Positions 26,047-34,619 of a stretch of DNA of 64,000 nucleotides are shown piece by piece. Numbering within the stretch: the first letter of the stretch is position 1; each line of letters starts with the position of its first letter. A program made the translations under genes and the position numbers. Source of the DNA: Bifidobacterium dentium JCM 1195 = DSM 20436 (GTDB lineage: Bacteria > Actinomycetota > Actinomycetes > Actinomycetales > Bifidobacteriaceae). The stretch lies in the NCBI RefSeq assembly GCF_001042595.1, contig NZ_AP012326.1:2418001-2482000 (forward strand). Direction: 5' to 3'. The notes beneath the pieces are model-generated. The model searched no databases, had not been told where the DNA came from, and saw only the letters and a program-made list of their open reading frames with translations.

Positions 26047-26748
26047 TCAGTCCTGTGGGTAGGAATCGTCGAAGAAGCGGCGTTCCAGATGCACGATGGT
26101 GCGGAATACCTCGGCTTCCGGACCGTCGATGGAGCAGTATTCGTTGACCAGCGCGATGAGATCGCCGACCCATTTGCGGAAATGCGCGCCTTCGTGCAGG
26201 TCGACCCATCCCTTGTGTGCCGGGACCTGTTGCACGACCCCGGCGTCGACCGTGCGCTTGGCCCATGCGAGATACAGCCATTCCATGCAGCAGATCGCGG
26301 TGATCAGTTCCGGCCAGCTCTTATCGGACAACGTATCGAGGTACGCACCGTAATCTCTGTTCGCCTGGGTCTGTTCGGTGTCGTCATACTCCTGCTGGCT
26401 GACGTGGTAGGCCTCGAGGAAATGCTGGAAATACGTGGCCTCGTTGTCCGCGAACCATTGCGACTGGGCGGCGAGCATGTCCTTGGTTTCCTGACGCGGA
26501 GCCAACTTGATGAGCCGGGCCATCATGCCGTTGTTGTAGAACTTGAAATCCTGAATCAAATATGATTTCAATATCTCTTCCGGCAGGGTGTCATCCAACA
26601 GCTCGTTGACGAAACGCGAGTTGATGGCTTCTCGCCAATCCTCGGTATTCAGCATGTACATCCGGTCGGCGACGGAGTCCGACTCCGCGCCCAACCAAGC
26701 GTAGTCGCCGCGCGCCGGCTCCAGCGCTTCGGGTACGTGAATGGTCAT
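26047..26748 (-). CDS. tenA: TenA-family thiamin salvage protein
   Basis: A 233-residue all-helical protein of the TenA/thiaminase II family, which hydrolyses aminopyrimidine breakdown products of thiamin for reuse. Recognisable segments are YLIQDFKFYNN, ICCMEWLYLAWA with paired cysteines, and the C-terminal HLERRFFDDSY, where family members carry the catalytic Glu. Assignment as thiamin salvage is strongly supported by the TPP riboswitch in its leader (26827-26904). The start at 26748 has AAGGAAAGG upstream; the open frame extends 18 codons further but into the leader. It lies between the GABA genes without an obvious metabolic tie, unless it supports TPP enzymes. Confidence 0.9.
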   Translation of the reverse strand: MTIHVPEALEPARGDYAWLGAESDSVADRMYMLNTEDWREAINSRFVNELLDDTLPEEILKSYLIQDFKFYNNGMMARLIKLAPRQETKDMLAAQSQWFADNEATYFQHFLEAYHVSQQEYDDTEQTQANRDYGAYLDTLSDKSWPELITAICCMEWLYLAWAKRTVDAGVVQQVPAHKGWVDLHEGAHFRKWVGDLIALVNEYCSIDGPEAEVFRTIVHLERRFFDDSYPQD

Positions 26749-27131
26749 GATTTTCCTTTCCTTAGTGATGCCGCCGACGGATGCACCGCCTACGACATGC
26801 ATAAAGGCACGGGAAACAAGAGAGACGTCCGTGCGCCGGCATTACCCGGTATACGTTCAAACGGTCGAAGCGGATGCTTCCTCTCAGCCTTGCGGCCCCC
26901 GTGTCTGTGCCCGATAATACACGGGCATATGCGCCCTTATGCCGGAATTTCACATACCGGCCAGCAGAATCCCATTGCGATCATGTGAACGGGAATGATC
27001 AACCTTACGTTGAAAACCGAAGTGGTGCCATCCCCGGTACCCCCAGTAGGGAGCCCAAGAAAACGGCACCACCTCGAAATCAATCCGCCTCTGTACACGC
27101 TACGGACGTATCACGCCGCAACCCAAGAAAA
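26749..27131 (-). other. tenA leader and downstream region of 4-hydroxybutyrate dehydrogenase
   Basis: Holds the TPP riboswitch, and further up a long-loop inverted repeat (GTGGTGCC/GGCACCAC, about 27021-27070) that probably ends transcription of the 4-hydroxybutyrate dehydrogenase gene. No gene is seen. Confidence 0.6.
26827..26904 (-). promoter_or_regulatory. TPP riboswitch (THI element)
   Basis: On the minus strand the conserved parts appear in order: GGGGGCC near the 5' end, GGCTGAGAGGAAGC, then GACCGTTTGAACGTATACC, and GGGTAATGCCGGCGCACGGA. CTGAGA and GGGTAATGCCGGCG..GGA are the two hallmark segments of the thiamin-pyrophosphate aptamer. It lies about 80 bases before the tenA start. The region between aptamer and start can cover the ribosome site, suggesting control of translation or of termination when thiamin pyrophosphate is plentiful. 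Confidence 0.9.
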
Positions 27132-28271
27132 TCAGTACAGCTCCTTGAAGATCTTGAGCACGCGATCGTAATCGAGCGGCACGAAGCAGTTCTTCATGAG
27201 TCGCTCCTGCGTCTTGATCACGCGATCGGCGAATTCCGGCAGATCCTGTTCGGTCACACCGTACTCATGCAGCGCCTTCTTCGGCAACAGCTTGTTGATA
27301 AGCGTCTCCAGCGCATCATACACATCGGCCACGTCACAGCAGAGAATGTCGGCGATGAACTGGTTCATCTTAAGGATCTCGCCTTCCGGCTTGATCTCCA
27401 TATAGTTGCGTAGCACGCCGGTGAACATGGCGTAGTTGGATTCGCCGTGGGGCACATGATATTTTCCGCCCAGCTGATAGCTCAGCGCATGCACGGCAGC
27501 GCACCCGCCGGTATCGAAGCTGATGCCCGCATAGTCGGAGGCGATCAGGAAGTCGCGCATCAGTTCGTTGCGCTTGGCGCGGCGCTCCGGCGAACCGGCG
27601 GGACCGGCTTCGGCAACGGCCTTATAGCCGGAGATGATCATCTTCATGGCCTCATAGCCGAACATGCGCGTGTATGGCGTGGAGTTCGGCGAAAGCGTGG
27701 ATTCCACGGAGTGCACGAGCGCGTCGAGCGAGCTGGTGGCGAACACGTGATCGGGCAGTCCGTAGAGCAGCTCCGGCACGAGCACGGCATCGTCGGCGAA
27801 CATCTCAGGGCCTGCGATTCCGGCCTTGCAACCTAGGCGCGTACGATTGATGGCCGCGATTTCGGTGACCTCCGAACCGGTGCCGCAAGTGGTCGGCACG
27901 AGCACGAAGCGTACGGAGCGCTTGAAGTCGGGCAGATGGTCGATTACGTCGTCGATGGAGGCACCACCGGCCACCGCCACGACCTTCGACATGTCCATGA
28001 CGGCACCGCCGCCGACTGCCACGATGCGGTCATAGTCGAATTTGCCCGCATCCGCGATGAATTCGTCGATCATCACATCGGTCGGCTCCTGCGCGCCGTA
28101 CTTGTCGACAAGAATCACGTTCGCACCGTTTGCATACGGTTCCAGGAACTGCTTGTAGATCACTTCGATGCTGACCAGCAGGTCCTTCGGTCCGAGTTCG
28201 AACGATGCGAAGAATTCCTTGACCGTATCGTAGGTGTAGATGTTGTCGGGTCCGACCGTCAACAGTTTCAT
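27132..28271 (-). CDS. 4hbD: 4-Hydroxybutyrate dehydrogenase (iron-containing ADH family)
   Basis: A 379-residue NAD-dependent group III alcohol dehydrogenase that reduces succinate semialdehyde to 4-hydroxybutyrate. The nucleotide-binding motif is VAVGGGAVMDMSK, followed by VPTTCGTGSEVT. Metal ligands are expected in the DALVHSVES and VHALSYQLGGKYHVPHGE segments (His residues). From MKLLTVGPDNIY to the final KELY the sequence follows the Clostridium kluyveri enzyme closely as I recall it. The start at 28271 has AAAGGA upstream. It is 122 bp downstream of gabT and runs the same way; a hairpin lies between them. Confidence 0.9.
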   Translation of the reverse strand: MKLLTVGPDNIYTYDTVKEFFASFELGPKDLLVSIEVIYKQFLEPYANGANVILVDKYGAQEPTDVMIDEFIADAGKFDYDRIVAVGGGAVMDMSKVVAVAGGASIDDVIDHLPDFKRSVRFVLVPTTCGTGSEVTEIAAINRTRLGCKAGIAGPEMFADDAVLVPELLYGLPDHVFATSSLDALVHSVESTLSPNSTPYTRMFGYEAMKMIISGYKAVAEAGPAGSPERRAKRNELMRDFLIASDYAGISFDTGGCAAVHALSYQLGGKYHVPHGESNYAMFTGVLRNYMEIKPEGEILKMNQFIADILCCDVADVYDALETLINKLLPKKALHEYGVTEQDLPEFADRVIKTQERLMKNCFVPLDYDRVLKIFKELY

Positions 28272-28290
28272 GATGCGTCCTTTCCAAAAC

Positions 28291-28330
28291 GTTGGCTGCA
28301 ACCGCGCCCATTCCGGCGATTGCAGCCAAC
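28291..28330 (-). terminator. Intercistronic hairpin between gabT and 4hbD
   Basis: GTTGGCTGCAA and TTGCAGCCAAC form a perfect 11-bp stem. On the minus strand it is followed by GTTTTGG, a weak U-tract, then the 4hbD ribosome site. It may lower transcription into 4hbD. Confidence 0.55.
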
Positions 28331-28393
28331 TCTATGCCTGTTTGCTTGAGGGTTCGTTATCGGCGATTTCGCTCGCCCGCAACGATTGCGTAC

Positions 28394-29728
28394 TTACTTG
28401 GCGCTTTCCTCGACGATGATCTCCTTGAGTACCGCCAGCGCTTCGTTCAGCTCGTCATCGGTGATGACCAGCGGCGGCAGCAAGCGGATTACGTTGCCGT
28501 TGATGCCGCAGGTCAGCATGATCAGACCTTCTTGGATGGTGCGCTTGGCGATGCGGCCGACCAGCTCCTTATTCGGCTCCATGGTGCCCGGCTTGACGAA
28601 TTCGACACCGATCATGGCGCCGCGGCCGCGTACTTCGGCCACCGCCGGCACTTCGTCGACCAGCGGACCGAGTACGGATTCGACGACCTCACCGATATGT
28701 GCGGCCTTTGCCGGCAGATCCTGCTCCTCCATAATGCCGATTGCCGCAAGAGAAGCGGCGCAGGAAACCGGGTTACCGCCGTAGGTGCCGCCGATGCCGC
28801 CGGGCTGCACGGCGTCCATGATCTCGGCGCGACCGGTCACGGCCGCAATCGGCATGCCGCCGCCGAGTGCCTTGGCAGTGGTGATCAGGTCAGGAACGAC
28901 GCCGTCGTACTCGCAGGCGAACCATTTGCCAGAGCGGCAGAAGCCTGCCTGAATCTCGTCGGAGATGTACAGCACGTCATGCGCGTGAGCCCATTCGGCC
29001 AATCCAGACAGGAAGCCTTCGGCCGGCACGATGAAGCCGCCTTCGCCCTGAATCGGTTCGGCGATCACGGCGGCCACGTTGGCGGAGCCGACCAGCAGCT
29101 CGATCTTGGCGGCGGCGGCCTTCGCGGCGGCCGCACCGTCCGCACCGAAGTCGTCGCGCAACGGATAGGAGAACGGTACGCGGAAGACGTCGGGGGCGAA
29201 CGCACCGAAGCCCTGCTTGTACGGCATGGACTTGGTGGTCATGGCCATGGTCAGGTTGGTGCGGCCGTGGAACGCATTCTCCATCACTACGATGGCGGAG
29301 CGGCCGGTGTACTTGCGGGCGATCTTGATGGCGTTCTCAACGGCTTCGGCGCCGGAGTTGACCAGTACGCTCTTCTTGGCAAAGTCGCCCGGAGTGTGTT
29401 CGTCGAGCTTCTTGCACACCTCGATGTAGTTGGCGTACGGGGTGGTGGCGAAGTTGGTGTGGGTGAGCTTAGCCACTTCCTCCTGCACGGCCGCGACGAC
29501 TTCCGGCGCGCAGTTGCCGACACCGGTCACGGCGATGCCAGAGGCAAGGTCGATGAAGCGGTTGCCGTCCACGTCGGTGATGGTGGAGCCGCTTGCGGTC
29601 TCGGCGAACACCGGCATGCCCTGGCCGACGCCGGCGCTGACATAGCGGGTATGTTCGGCCTTGAGGGCTTCGGACTTCGGGCCCGGAATGGCGGTGACGA
29701 TCTTGCGTGCTACCTGTGGGACTGACAT
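28394..29728 (-). CDS. gabT: 4-Aminobutyrate aminotransferase
   Basis: A 444-residue class III PLP aminotransferase that converts GABA and 2-oxoglutarate to succinate semialdehyde and glutamate. It has NSGAEAVENAIK (cofactor phosphate loop), AFHGRT, the EPIQGEGGFIVP segment, DEIQAGFCRSGKWFA (the cofactor-binding Asp) and TTAKALGGGMP with the Schiff-base lysine. Actinobacterial GabT proteins have this length and order. The start at 29728 has GAAAGGAAG upstream. It is divergent from a PucR regulator; in Corynebacterium a PucR-type GabR controls GABA genes, which fits this arrangement. Confidence 0.93.
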   Translation of the reverse strand: MSVPQVARKIVTAIPGPKSEALKAEHTRYVSAGVGQGMPVFAETASGSTITDVDGNRFIDLASGIAVTGVGNCAPEVVAAVQEEVAKLTHTNFATTPYANYIEVCKKLDEHTPGDFAKKSVLVNSGAEAVENAIKIARKYTGRSAIVVMENAFHGRTNLTMAMTTKSMPYKQGFGAFAPDVFRVPFSYPLRDDFGADGAAAAKAAAAKIELLVGSANVAAVIAEPIQGEGGFIVPAEGFLSGLAEWAHAHDVLYISDEIQAGFCRSGKWFACEYDGVVPDLITTAKALGGGMPIAAVTGRAEIMDAVQPGGIGGTYGGNPVSCAASLAAIGIMEEQDLPAKAAHIGEVVESVLGPLVDEVPAVAEVRGRGAMIGVEFVKPGTMEPNKELVGRIAKRTIQEGLIMLTCGINGNVIRLLPPLVITDDELNEALAVLKEIIVEESAK

Positions 29729-29797
29729 GATGGCTTCCTTTCGATCCGTTCCTCATCACTGTTGGTTGTCACGTTAGAAAGTTTGCCCATAATTTGT

Positions 29798-29848
29798 TAT
29801 AGACGAGTTGTCGAAAATATCGTCAAAATATAGACGAATCCGTTATGA
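29798..29848. promoter_or_regulatory. Divergent gabT/PucR promoter with two TATAGACGA repeats
   Basis: TATAGACGA occurs at 29798-29806 and 29829-29837, in the same direction and 31 bp apart, about three helical turns. A TATGAT -10 box for the PucR gene is at 29843-29848. On the minus strand TTGACG and TATAAC for gabT overlap the repeats. PucR-type activators bind such spaced repeats, so this is the probable binding region. Confidence 0.6.
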
Positions 29849-29876
29849 TTCGCTGTCGGCCGGCTAATCTGAAGCC

Positions 29877-31511
29877 ATGGCGATTACCGTACGCAATCTG
29901 CTTGAGCAACGCTCCCTCAACTTACGACTGGCTGTGGAAGGTTCCGGCGCGACGCTGGACTCCCCCATCTCATGGGTGCAGGTATCCGAATCAGCCGACC
30001 CAACCACATATCTGGAGGGCGGCGAGCTGTTACTGACCACTGGTCTGGTAATGCCGGACGGCACGCCCGACGCGGCTCATCGAGAATATGCCTCCCGTCT
30101 TGCGGAGATTGGCGCACGTGGAGTCGGATTCGGTTTGGGCATCCAGCATGAACATGTGCCGCAATGGCTCATCTATCAATGCGAAGCGGTCGGCCTGCCC
30201 TTGTTTACAGTGCCATTGGCGACACCGTTCATCGCCATCTCCAAAACTATCGCGCGCGGCATCTCCGATGATACGCATCGCAACGTGGAACGAATGTACC
30301 GCAATCAGCAACGGCTGCTCCGTAGCGTGCATTCGCTCGATCCGGTGAGCACGATCATCTCGCGTCTGGCCGAACTGATCGGCGGCTGGACCGCACTGCT
30401 CAATCCGGCGGGCGGCATCATTGAATCTTCCCATCACACGCTGCCGGTCGACATGGACTCCTTAAGCGACGTGCTCGCGTTCAGCGTACTCGGCGAGGCG
30501 AAGTTCACGGTGGCGAAAGGCTACGACATTGCGATTTTTCATGTGGCCTCTCCCAACCGACAGACACTGGGCTATCTGGTCGCGGGTCGTAAAGGCGAGC
30601 GCGGCGCCATCGACCATCCGTTGGTGGCGGAAGCCGCTTCACTGTTGTCTTTGGCCGTGAACAGCGAAGCGGCATCCAATCGTGCGCTCACGCACCTGCG
30701 CTCCAGCATGACCAGGCTGTGCCTGGAAGGCGAATCGCAATCGGTGCGTCGTTTCGCGGACGACGTATGGAACGGGCTGCCGGTGCAACCGTTGGCCGTA
30801 TTGCGCATTATCGGACAGCAGGATGCGTTGGAGGATGCCGGCCGGCTGTTCGAGCCGTTCCGACGTACGGTGGCGAAGAACGACAATCGTGTGGTGTTCG
30901 GCATTGTGGACGGCGATATGTGGGCGATCGTGTCGCAATCGAATGCGGCGATGTGGACGCAGCAGCTGACCCGCACGGGTCGACTGACCGTGAGCCAATC
31001 CTCAGGTGCGACCTGGATCGATATGCCCCGTGCGCGACATGAGGCATATCAGGCGGGCGCGGAGGCACTGACCAGCGGCAAGGCGCTGGTACAGTACGGC
31101 GACGGCGAGGGCGGTGCGACGCTGGAAGGCGTGGTGGAGCCGTCGCTGATGCGTGCGTTCGCGGATCTCAAACTCGCGCCGATTGCGAATCTCACGTTCG
31201 ACCTATCAACCGGACCGCACACCAAGGCGGGAACGGCACGAACGACGGAAGCCGCACCAGCAACGGAATCGTCAAGCGACGAAACGGATTCAGGCACGCA
31301 GGTACGTGCCATCGACGTACTGTGGGCATGGCTGCAAAGCCGCGGCAGGACCGAAGAGGCCGCGCGGATGGCCGGCATGCATCGGCATACGCTGACCAAA
31401 TATCTGGGAGTCATCGGCAAGGAGCTGGGTGCCGATCTGAACGATCCGGGCACTACCGCGGAACTGTGGTACGCATGCCGGTTCTCACGGTTTGGCGGCA
31501 CGCTGAAGTGA
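29877..31511 (+). CDS. PucR-family transcriptional regulator, GabR-like
   Basis: A 544-residue activator. Residues 1-130 form the PucR N-terminal domain (ITVRNLLEQRSLNLRL, ESADPTTYLEGGELLLTTG). The middle is a GGDEF-like/GAF-like region without catalytic motif. A low-complexity linker (about 445-475, Thr/Ser/Glu-rich) precedes the C-terminal helix-turn-helix ARMAGMHRHTLTKYLGVIG. Divergent from gabT, with paired repeats in the promoter, it probably switches on gabT (and 4hbD) when GABA or a derivative is present. The ligand is inferred, not seen. Confidence 0.85.
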   Translation: MAITVRNLLEQRSLNLRLAVEGSGATLDSPISWVQVSESADPTTYLEGGELLLTTGLVMPDGTPDAAHREYASRLAEIGARGVGFGLGIQHEHVPQWLIYQCEAVGLPLFTVPLATPFIAISKTIARGISDDTHRNVERMYRNQQRLLRSVHSLDPVSTIISRLAELIGGWTALLNPAGGIIESSHHTLPVDMDSLSDVLAFSVLGEAKFTVAKGYDIAIFHVASPNRQTLGYLVAGRKGERGAIDHPLVAEAASLLSLAVNSEAASNRALTHLRSSMTRLCLEGESQSVRRFADDVWNGLPVQPLAVLRIIGQQDALEDAGRLFEPFRRTVAKNDNRVVFGIVDGDMWAIVSQSNAAMWTQQLTRTGRLTVSQSSGATWIDMPRARHEAYQAGAEALTSGKALVQYGDGEGGATLEGVVEPSLMRAFADLKLAPIANLTFDLSTGPHTKAGTARTTEAAPATESSSDETDSGTQVRAIDVLWAWLQSRGRTEEAARMAGMHRHTLTKYLGVIGKELGADLNDPGTTAELWYACRFSRFGGTLK

Positions 31512-31544
31512 CATTCGGAGCACAACGGCGTTGCACGGCGGCAA

Positions 31545-32501
31545 TCAGCGAATCGGCACTTTCTCCAAGCCATCGACTTCGGTTTCGAAGGCGTAGTAGG
31601 CTCCGATCAGGCCGGCGTTGTTGGTGTGGCGGCAACGCTTCACGGACGTGCGGAACGAATCCCATGCTGGAATCTTGTCAAGTGCCGCATTGACCAACGG
31701 CAACAGCTGCTGCTCACGGCAGACGCCTCCGCCCAACAGCACGCATTCGGGATCGGCGACCGCGGTAATGTTGAACACGGCAATGGCAAGATAGTCGATC
31801 CATTGATCCACGATTTTGCGCACATGCGGGTCATCCAGCTTGTGGAACAACGTCGCCGGCACGATGGACCCGGAAGGCACGTCCAATTCCTCCGCATAGC
31901 TTTCGGCCAGCACGATGGTGGACAGATAGTTTTGCAGGGTCTGAAACCCTCCGTTTTCATAATTCGGAATCATCATACCGAGCTCGCCGGCGCGCCAATC
32001 CTTGCCGCGTCGAATCTTGCCGTCAAGGAACAGGGCGCCGCCGACGCCGGAATCGATGGTGATCAGCGCGAAATCATCGAGCTTGACGGCATTGCCACTG
32101 AGTTTCTCCGCCATCGCAGCACAATTCGCATCGTTTTCCATCCATGTCGGCACCGGATTATCGAGATATTTCTGCAGCTCTTTGCCGATTTCATGCTTAT
32201 ACAGCATGCCAAGCGCGCCAGCGGTGACGGCCAGCTGCCTGTCGATATCGATGAATCCGGGCATGCTCATGGCGATGCCGTCGAGCGGGAAACGTTGGTT
32301 GTTGGCGATGTGCGCGAGTGCCCGATAGAAGGATTCCGCACTGTCCACCGGCGTCGCGATAGTGCCGGGGATGCCCATACGGCCGTCTTCGAAGACCACA
32401 TAACGGGTGAAGAACGTGCCGATTTCGAACGCCAGAATATGCTTCTTCGCCGTCATTTCGTCATCTAACCCGTCTATATTCGCCCAATGGTGCTTCTTCA
32501 T
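31545..32501 (-). CDS. ROK-family sugar kinase / regulator-like protein
   Basis: A 318-residue protein of the ROK family. ILAFEIGTFFTRYVVFED is the N-terminal phosphate-binding motif in altered form (usual D-x-G-G-T is EIGTF here). MENDANCAAMAE supplies the catalytic Asp-containing loop and TIDSGVGGALFLDGKIRRG the glycine-rich segment; the usual zinc-binding cysteine cluster is not evident. It most likely phosphorylates glucose or another hexose freed by the neighbouring hydrolases. The altered N-terminal motif leaves room for a non-catalytic role. It ends the GH5-GH43-GH42 unit, 34 bp after GH42. The start at 32501 is chosen as the first Met after the GH42 stop. Confidence 0.78.
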   Translation of the reverse strand: MKKHHWANIDGLDDEMTAKKHILAFEIGTFFTRYVVFEDGRMGIPGTIATPVDSAESFYRALAHIANNQRFPLDGIAMSMPGFIDIDRQLAVTAGALGMLYKHEIGKELQKYLDNPVPTWMENDANCAAMAEKLSGNAVKLDDFALITIDSGVGGALFLDGKIRRGKDWRAGELGMMIPNYENGGFQTLQNYLSTIVLAESYAEELDVPSGSIVPATLFHKLDDPHVRKIVDQWIDYLAIAVFNITAVADPECVLLGGGVCREQQLLPLVNAALDKIPAWDSFRTSVKRCRHTNNAGLIGAYYAFETEVDGLEKVPIR

Positions 32502-32535
32502 TGTAGAACCATCCCCGACACTCGCGCACACCCAC

Positions 32536-34563
32536 CTATAGTTTGATGACGTTGACGCCGTACGGCCTGAGTTCGATCGCATCGTCGATGCGGCCGCCCG
32601 ACAGCAGCTCCTCACCGCCGTTGAGTTCGCTGACGCACAGGCGCTTGTCGGTGTTGCCGTTGTTGATGAGGAACGCATAGCGTGTACCGTCATCGGCGTA
32701 GCGCACCGACAGACTCACGTCTTCCGGGGTGCCGATCGACCCCAAGCCCAGTTCGCTCACGATTGATGCCATGAAGGCGTTCATGCCGGTTTCGTCGAGC
32801 GGAGTGCCGACGAAGTAGGCCTTGCCGGAGCCGAAATCGTTGACGGTGAGCGCAGAATGGCCTGCGTAGAATTCACTGCCACCATAGGTGGCGAGACGCC
32901 TGGCACCCTCACGGTGGATGATGCTTGCCACGATTTCGCCTTTGGCGTCGACCATATCGCCATGCACCTCGATGGTCTCGCTGGGAGCGAGTGCGTCGAT
33001 TTCCTCGATCCATACGCCCATGAGCTTGCGCAGCTTGCCCGGATAGCCTCCCGGCACCACCAGATCATGCTCGTCATGGATGCCAGCCATATAGCCGGTG
33101 ATGAAGTTGCCGCCATCGGAGACATAGGCTTCCAGCGTTTCGGCAACGCCCGGCAGCACGGTGATCAGCGCGGGGGCGATGACCAGATCGTACTTCTTGA
33201 GCTCATTGAGCGGCATGGTGCTTTCGATCATGTCGACCGGCACGTTGCGGCGCCACAGTGCGCGGTAGAAACGGTGCACTTCGTTCGGATATGAGAAACC
33301 GGCGGTCGGGCCGACGCAGCCTTCGAGCGACCAGTAGCTCTGCCAATCGAACATGATGGCGACTTTCGCGTGGATCTCGGAGCCCATGATGCGCTTGCCG
33401 ATGCGGGCCAGCTCGTCGCCGAGCGCCGCAGTCTCCTTGAACACGCGGGAATCTTCGGTGCCATCGTGCGCGATGACCGCGCCATGGAAGCGTTCGCAGC
33501 CGCCGATGGACTGCTTCATCTGGAAGAACTGCACGGTGTCGGCACCATGCGCCACGGCCTGCCAGCTGAGTTTTCGCACTTCACCGGGGCGCTTGACCTT
33601 GCAGAACGGGAACCAGTTCTGCTGGTTCGGAGTCTGCTCCATGAGCATGAACGGCTTGTTGCCGCCGATGCCGCGCATGAGGTCGTGGCACATGGCGGTG
33701 AAGCTCGACGGAGTGTCCATGCCCGGGTAGTTGTCCCAGCTGACCACGTCCATCTCCTTGGCCCATTCAAAGTAGTCGAGATCCTTGAACGTGCCCATGA
33801 GGTTGGTGGTGATCGGCGTGACGGCATCGTATTCACGAATCGCGTCACGTTCGTTCTTGTAGCATGCGAGCTGCGCCTGGCTTTGGAAGCGACGATAGTC
33901 CATCTGCAGGCCGGAGACCACGCATTTGGCGTCGCCGATGCCATCGCCATAGCTGACGGGTGGCACCACGTCGGCCCATTCGGTGATGGTGTGGCTCCAG
34001 AAGTTGGCGCACCACGCCTGGTTGAGCGCTTCGACGGTGCCATACTTGGCCTTGAGCCATGCACGGAAGGATTCCGCACACTGGTCGCAATAGCACAGGC
34101 CGCCGCCTCCGCCGTATTCGTTGCACACATGCCAGTTCACCAGACCCGGAGTGCCGGTGTAGCGTTCGGCCACATGTGCGGCGAGCGCGCGGGACGCTTC
34201 GCGGAAGTACGGCGAGGTCGGGCAGAAGTTGTGTCGGCCTCCGAACACGTGGCGAGTGCCGTTCTGTTCGGTGCGGATTACTTCAGGGTGCAGGCGCACC
34301 ATCCAGCCGGGCAGGGCCGCGGTGCCGGTGGCCATCACGATGTTGAAATCGTGTTTGACGAGCAGCGCAACGATCTTGTCGAGCATGGTGAAGTCGTAGC
34401 GGTCTTCGGCCGGCTGCAGCAGCGCCCACGAGAACACGTTGATGGTGACTTCGTTGATATGGGCGTCTTCGAGCATTTCGATGTCATGCTCCCAAGTCTC
34501 CTCCGGCCACTGTTCCGGGTTCCAATCGCCGCCGAACAGGAAGTGGTCATAAATCGGCTTCAT
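32536..34563 (-). CDS. Beta-galactosidase, GH42
   Basis: A 675-residue three-domain GH42 enzyme: TIM barrel (1-390), trimerisation domain with a glutamine-amidotransferase-like fold (390-600) and a small beta domain. The acid/base is Glu149 in CNEYGG and the nucleophile Glu309 in MEQTPNQQNW. Cysteines 114, 157, 159 and 162 form the family's metal site. No signal peptide, so it acts inside the cell. In this locus it would remove terminal beta-galactose from xyloglucan side chains, though GH42 enzymes can also act on galacto-oligosaccharides. It is in an operon with GH43 upstream and the ROK kinase downstream. Confidence 0.95.
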   Translation of the reverse strand: MKPIYDHFLFGGDWNPEQWPEETWEHDIEMLEDAHINEVTINVFSWALLQPAEDRYDFTMLDKIVALLVKHDFNIVMATGTAALPGWMVRLHPEVIRTEQNGTRHVFGGRHNFCPTSPYFREASRALAAHVAERYTGTPGLVNWHVCNEYGGGGGLCYCDQCAESFRAWLKAKYGTVEALNQAWCANFWSHTITEWADVVPPVSYGDGIGDAKCVVSGLQMDYRRFQSQAQLACYKNERDAIREYDAVTPITTNLMGTFKDLDYFEWAKEMDVVSWDNYPGMDTPSSFTAMCHDLMRGIGGNKPFMLMEQTPNQQNWFPFCKVKRPGEVRKLSWQAVAHGADTVQFFQMKQSIGGCERFHGAVIAHDGTEDSRVFKETAALGDELARIGKRIMGSEIHAKVAIMFDWQSYWSLEGCVGPTAGFSYPNEVHRFYRALWRRNVPVDMIESTMPLNELKKYDLVIAPALITVLPGVAETLEAYVSDGGNFITGYMAGIHDEHDLVVPGGYPGKLRKLMGVWIEEIDALAPSETIEVHGDMVDAKGEIVASIIHREGARRLATYGGSEFYAGHSALTVNDFGSGKAYFVGTPLDETGMNAFMASIVSELGLGSIGTPEDVSLSVRYADDGTRYAFLINNGNTDKRLCVSELNGGEELLSGGRIDDAIELRPYGVNVIKL

Positions 34564-34619
34564 CTGGTTCTCCTTCTTCAGACTGAATCTTGTATGTGTT
34601 CACTTGGCAACAGCTGCCG

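Noticed and set aside
28292..29725. 477-codon frame opposite gabT
   Set aside because: Shadow of gabT; no recognisable domain.
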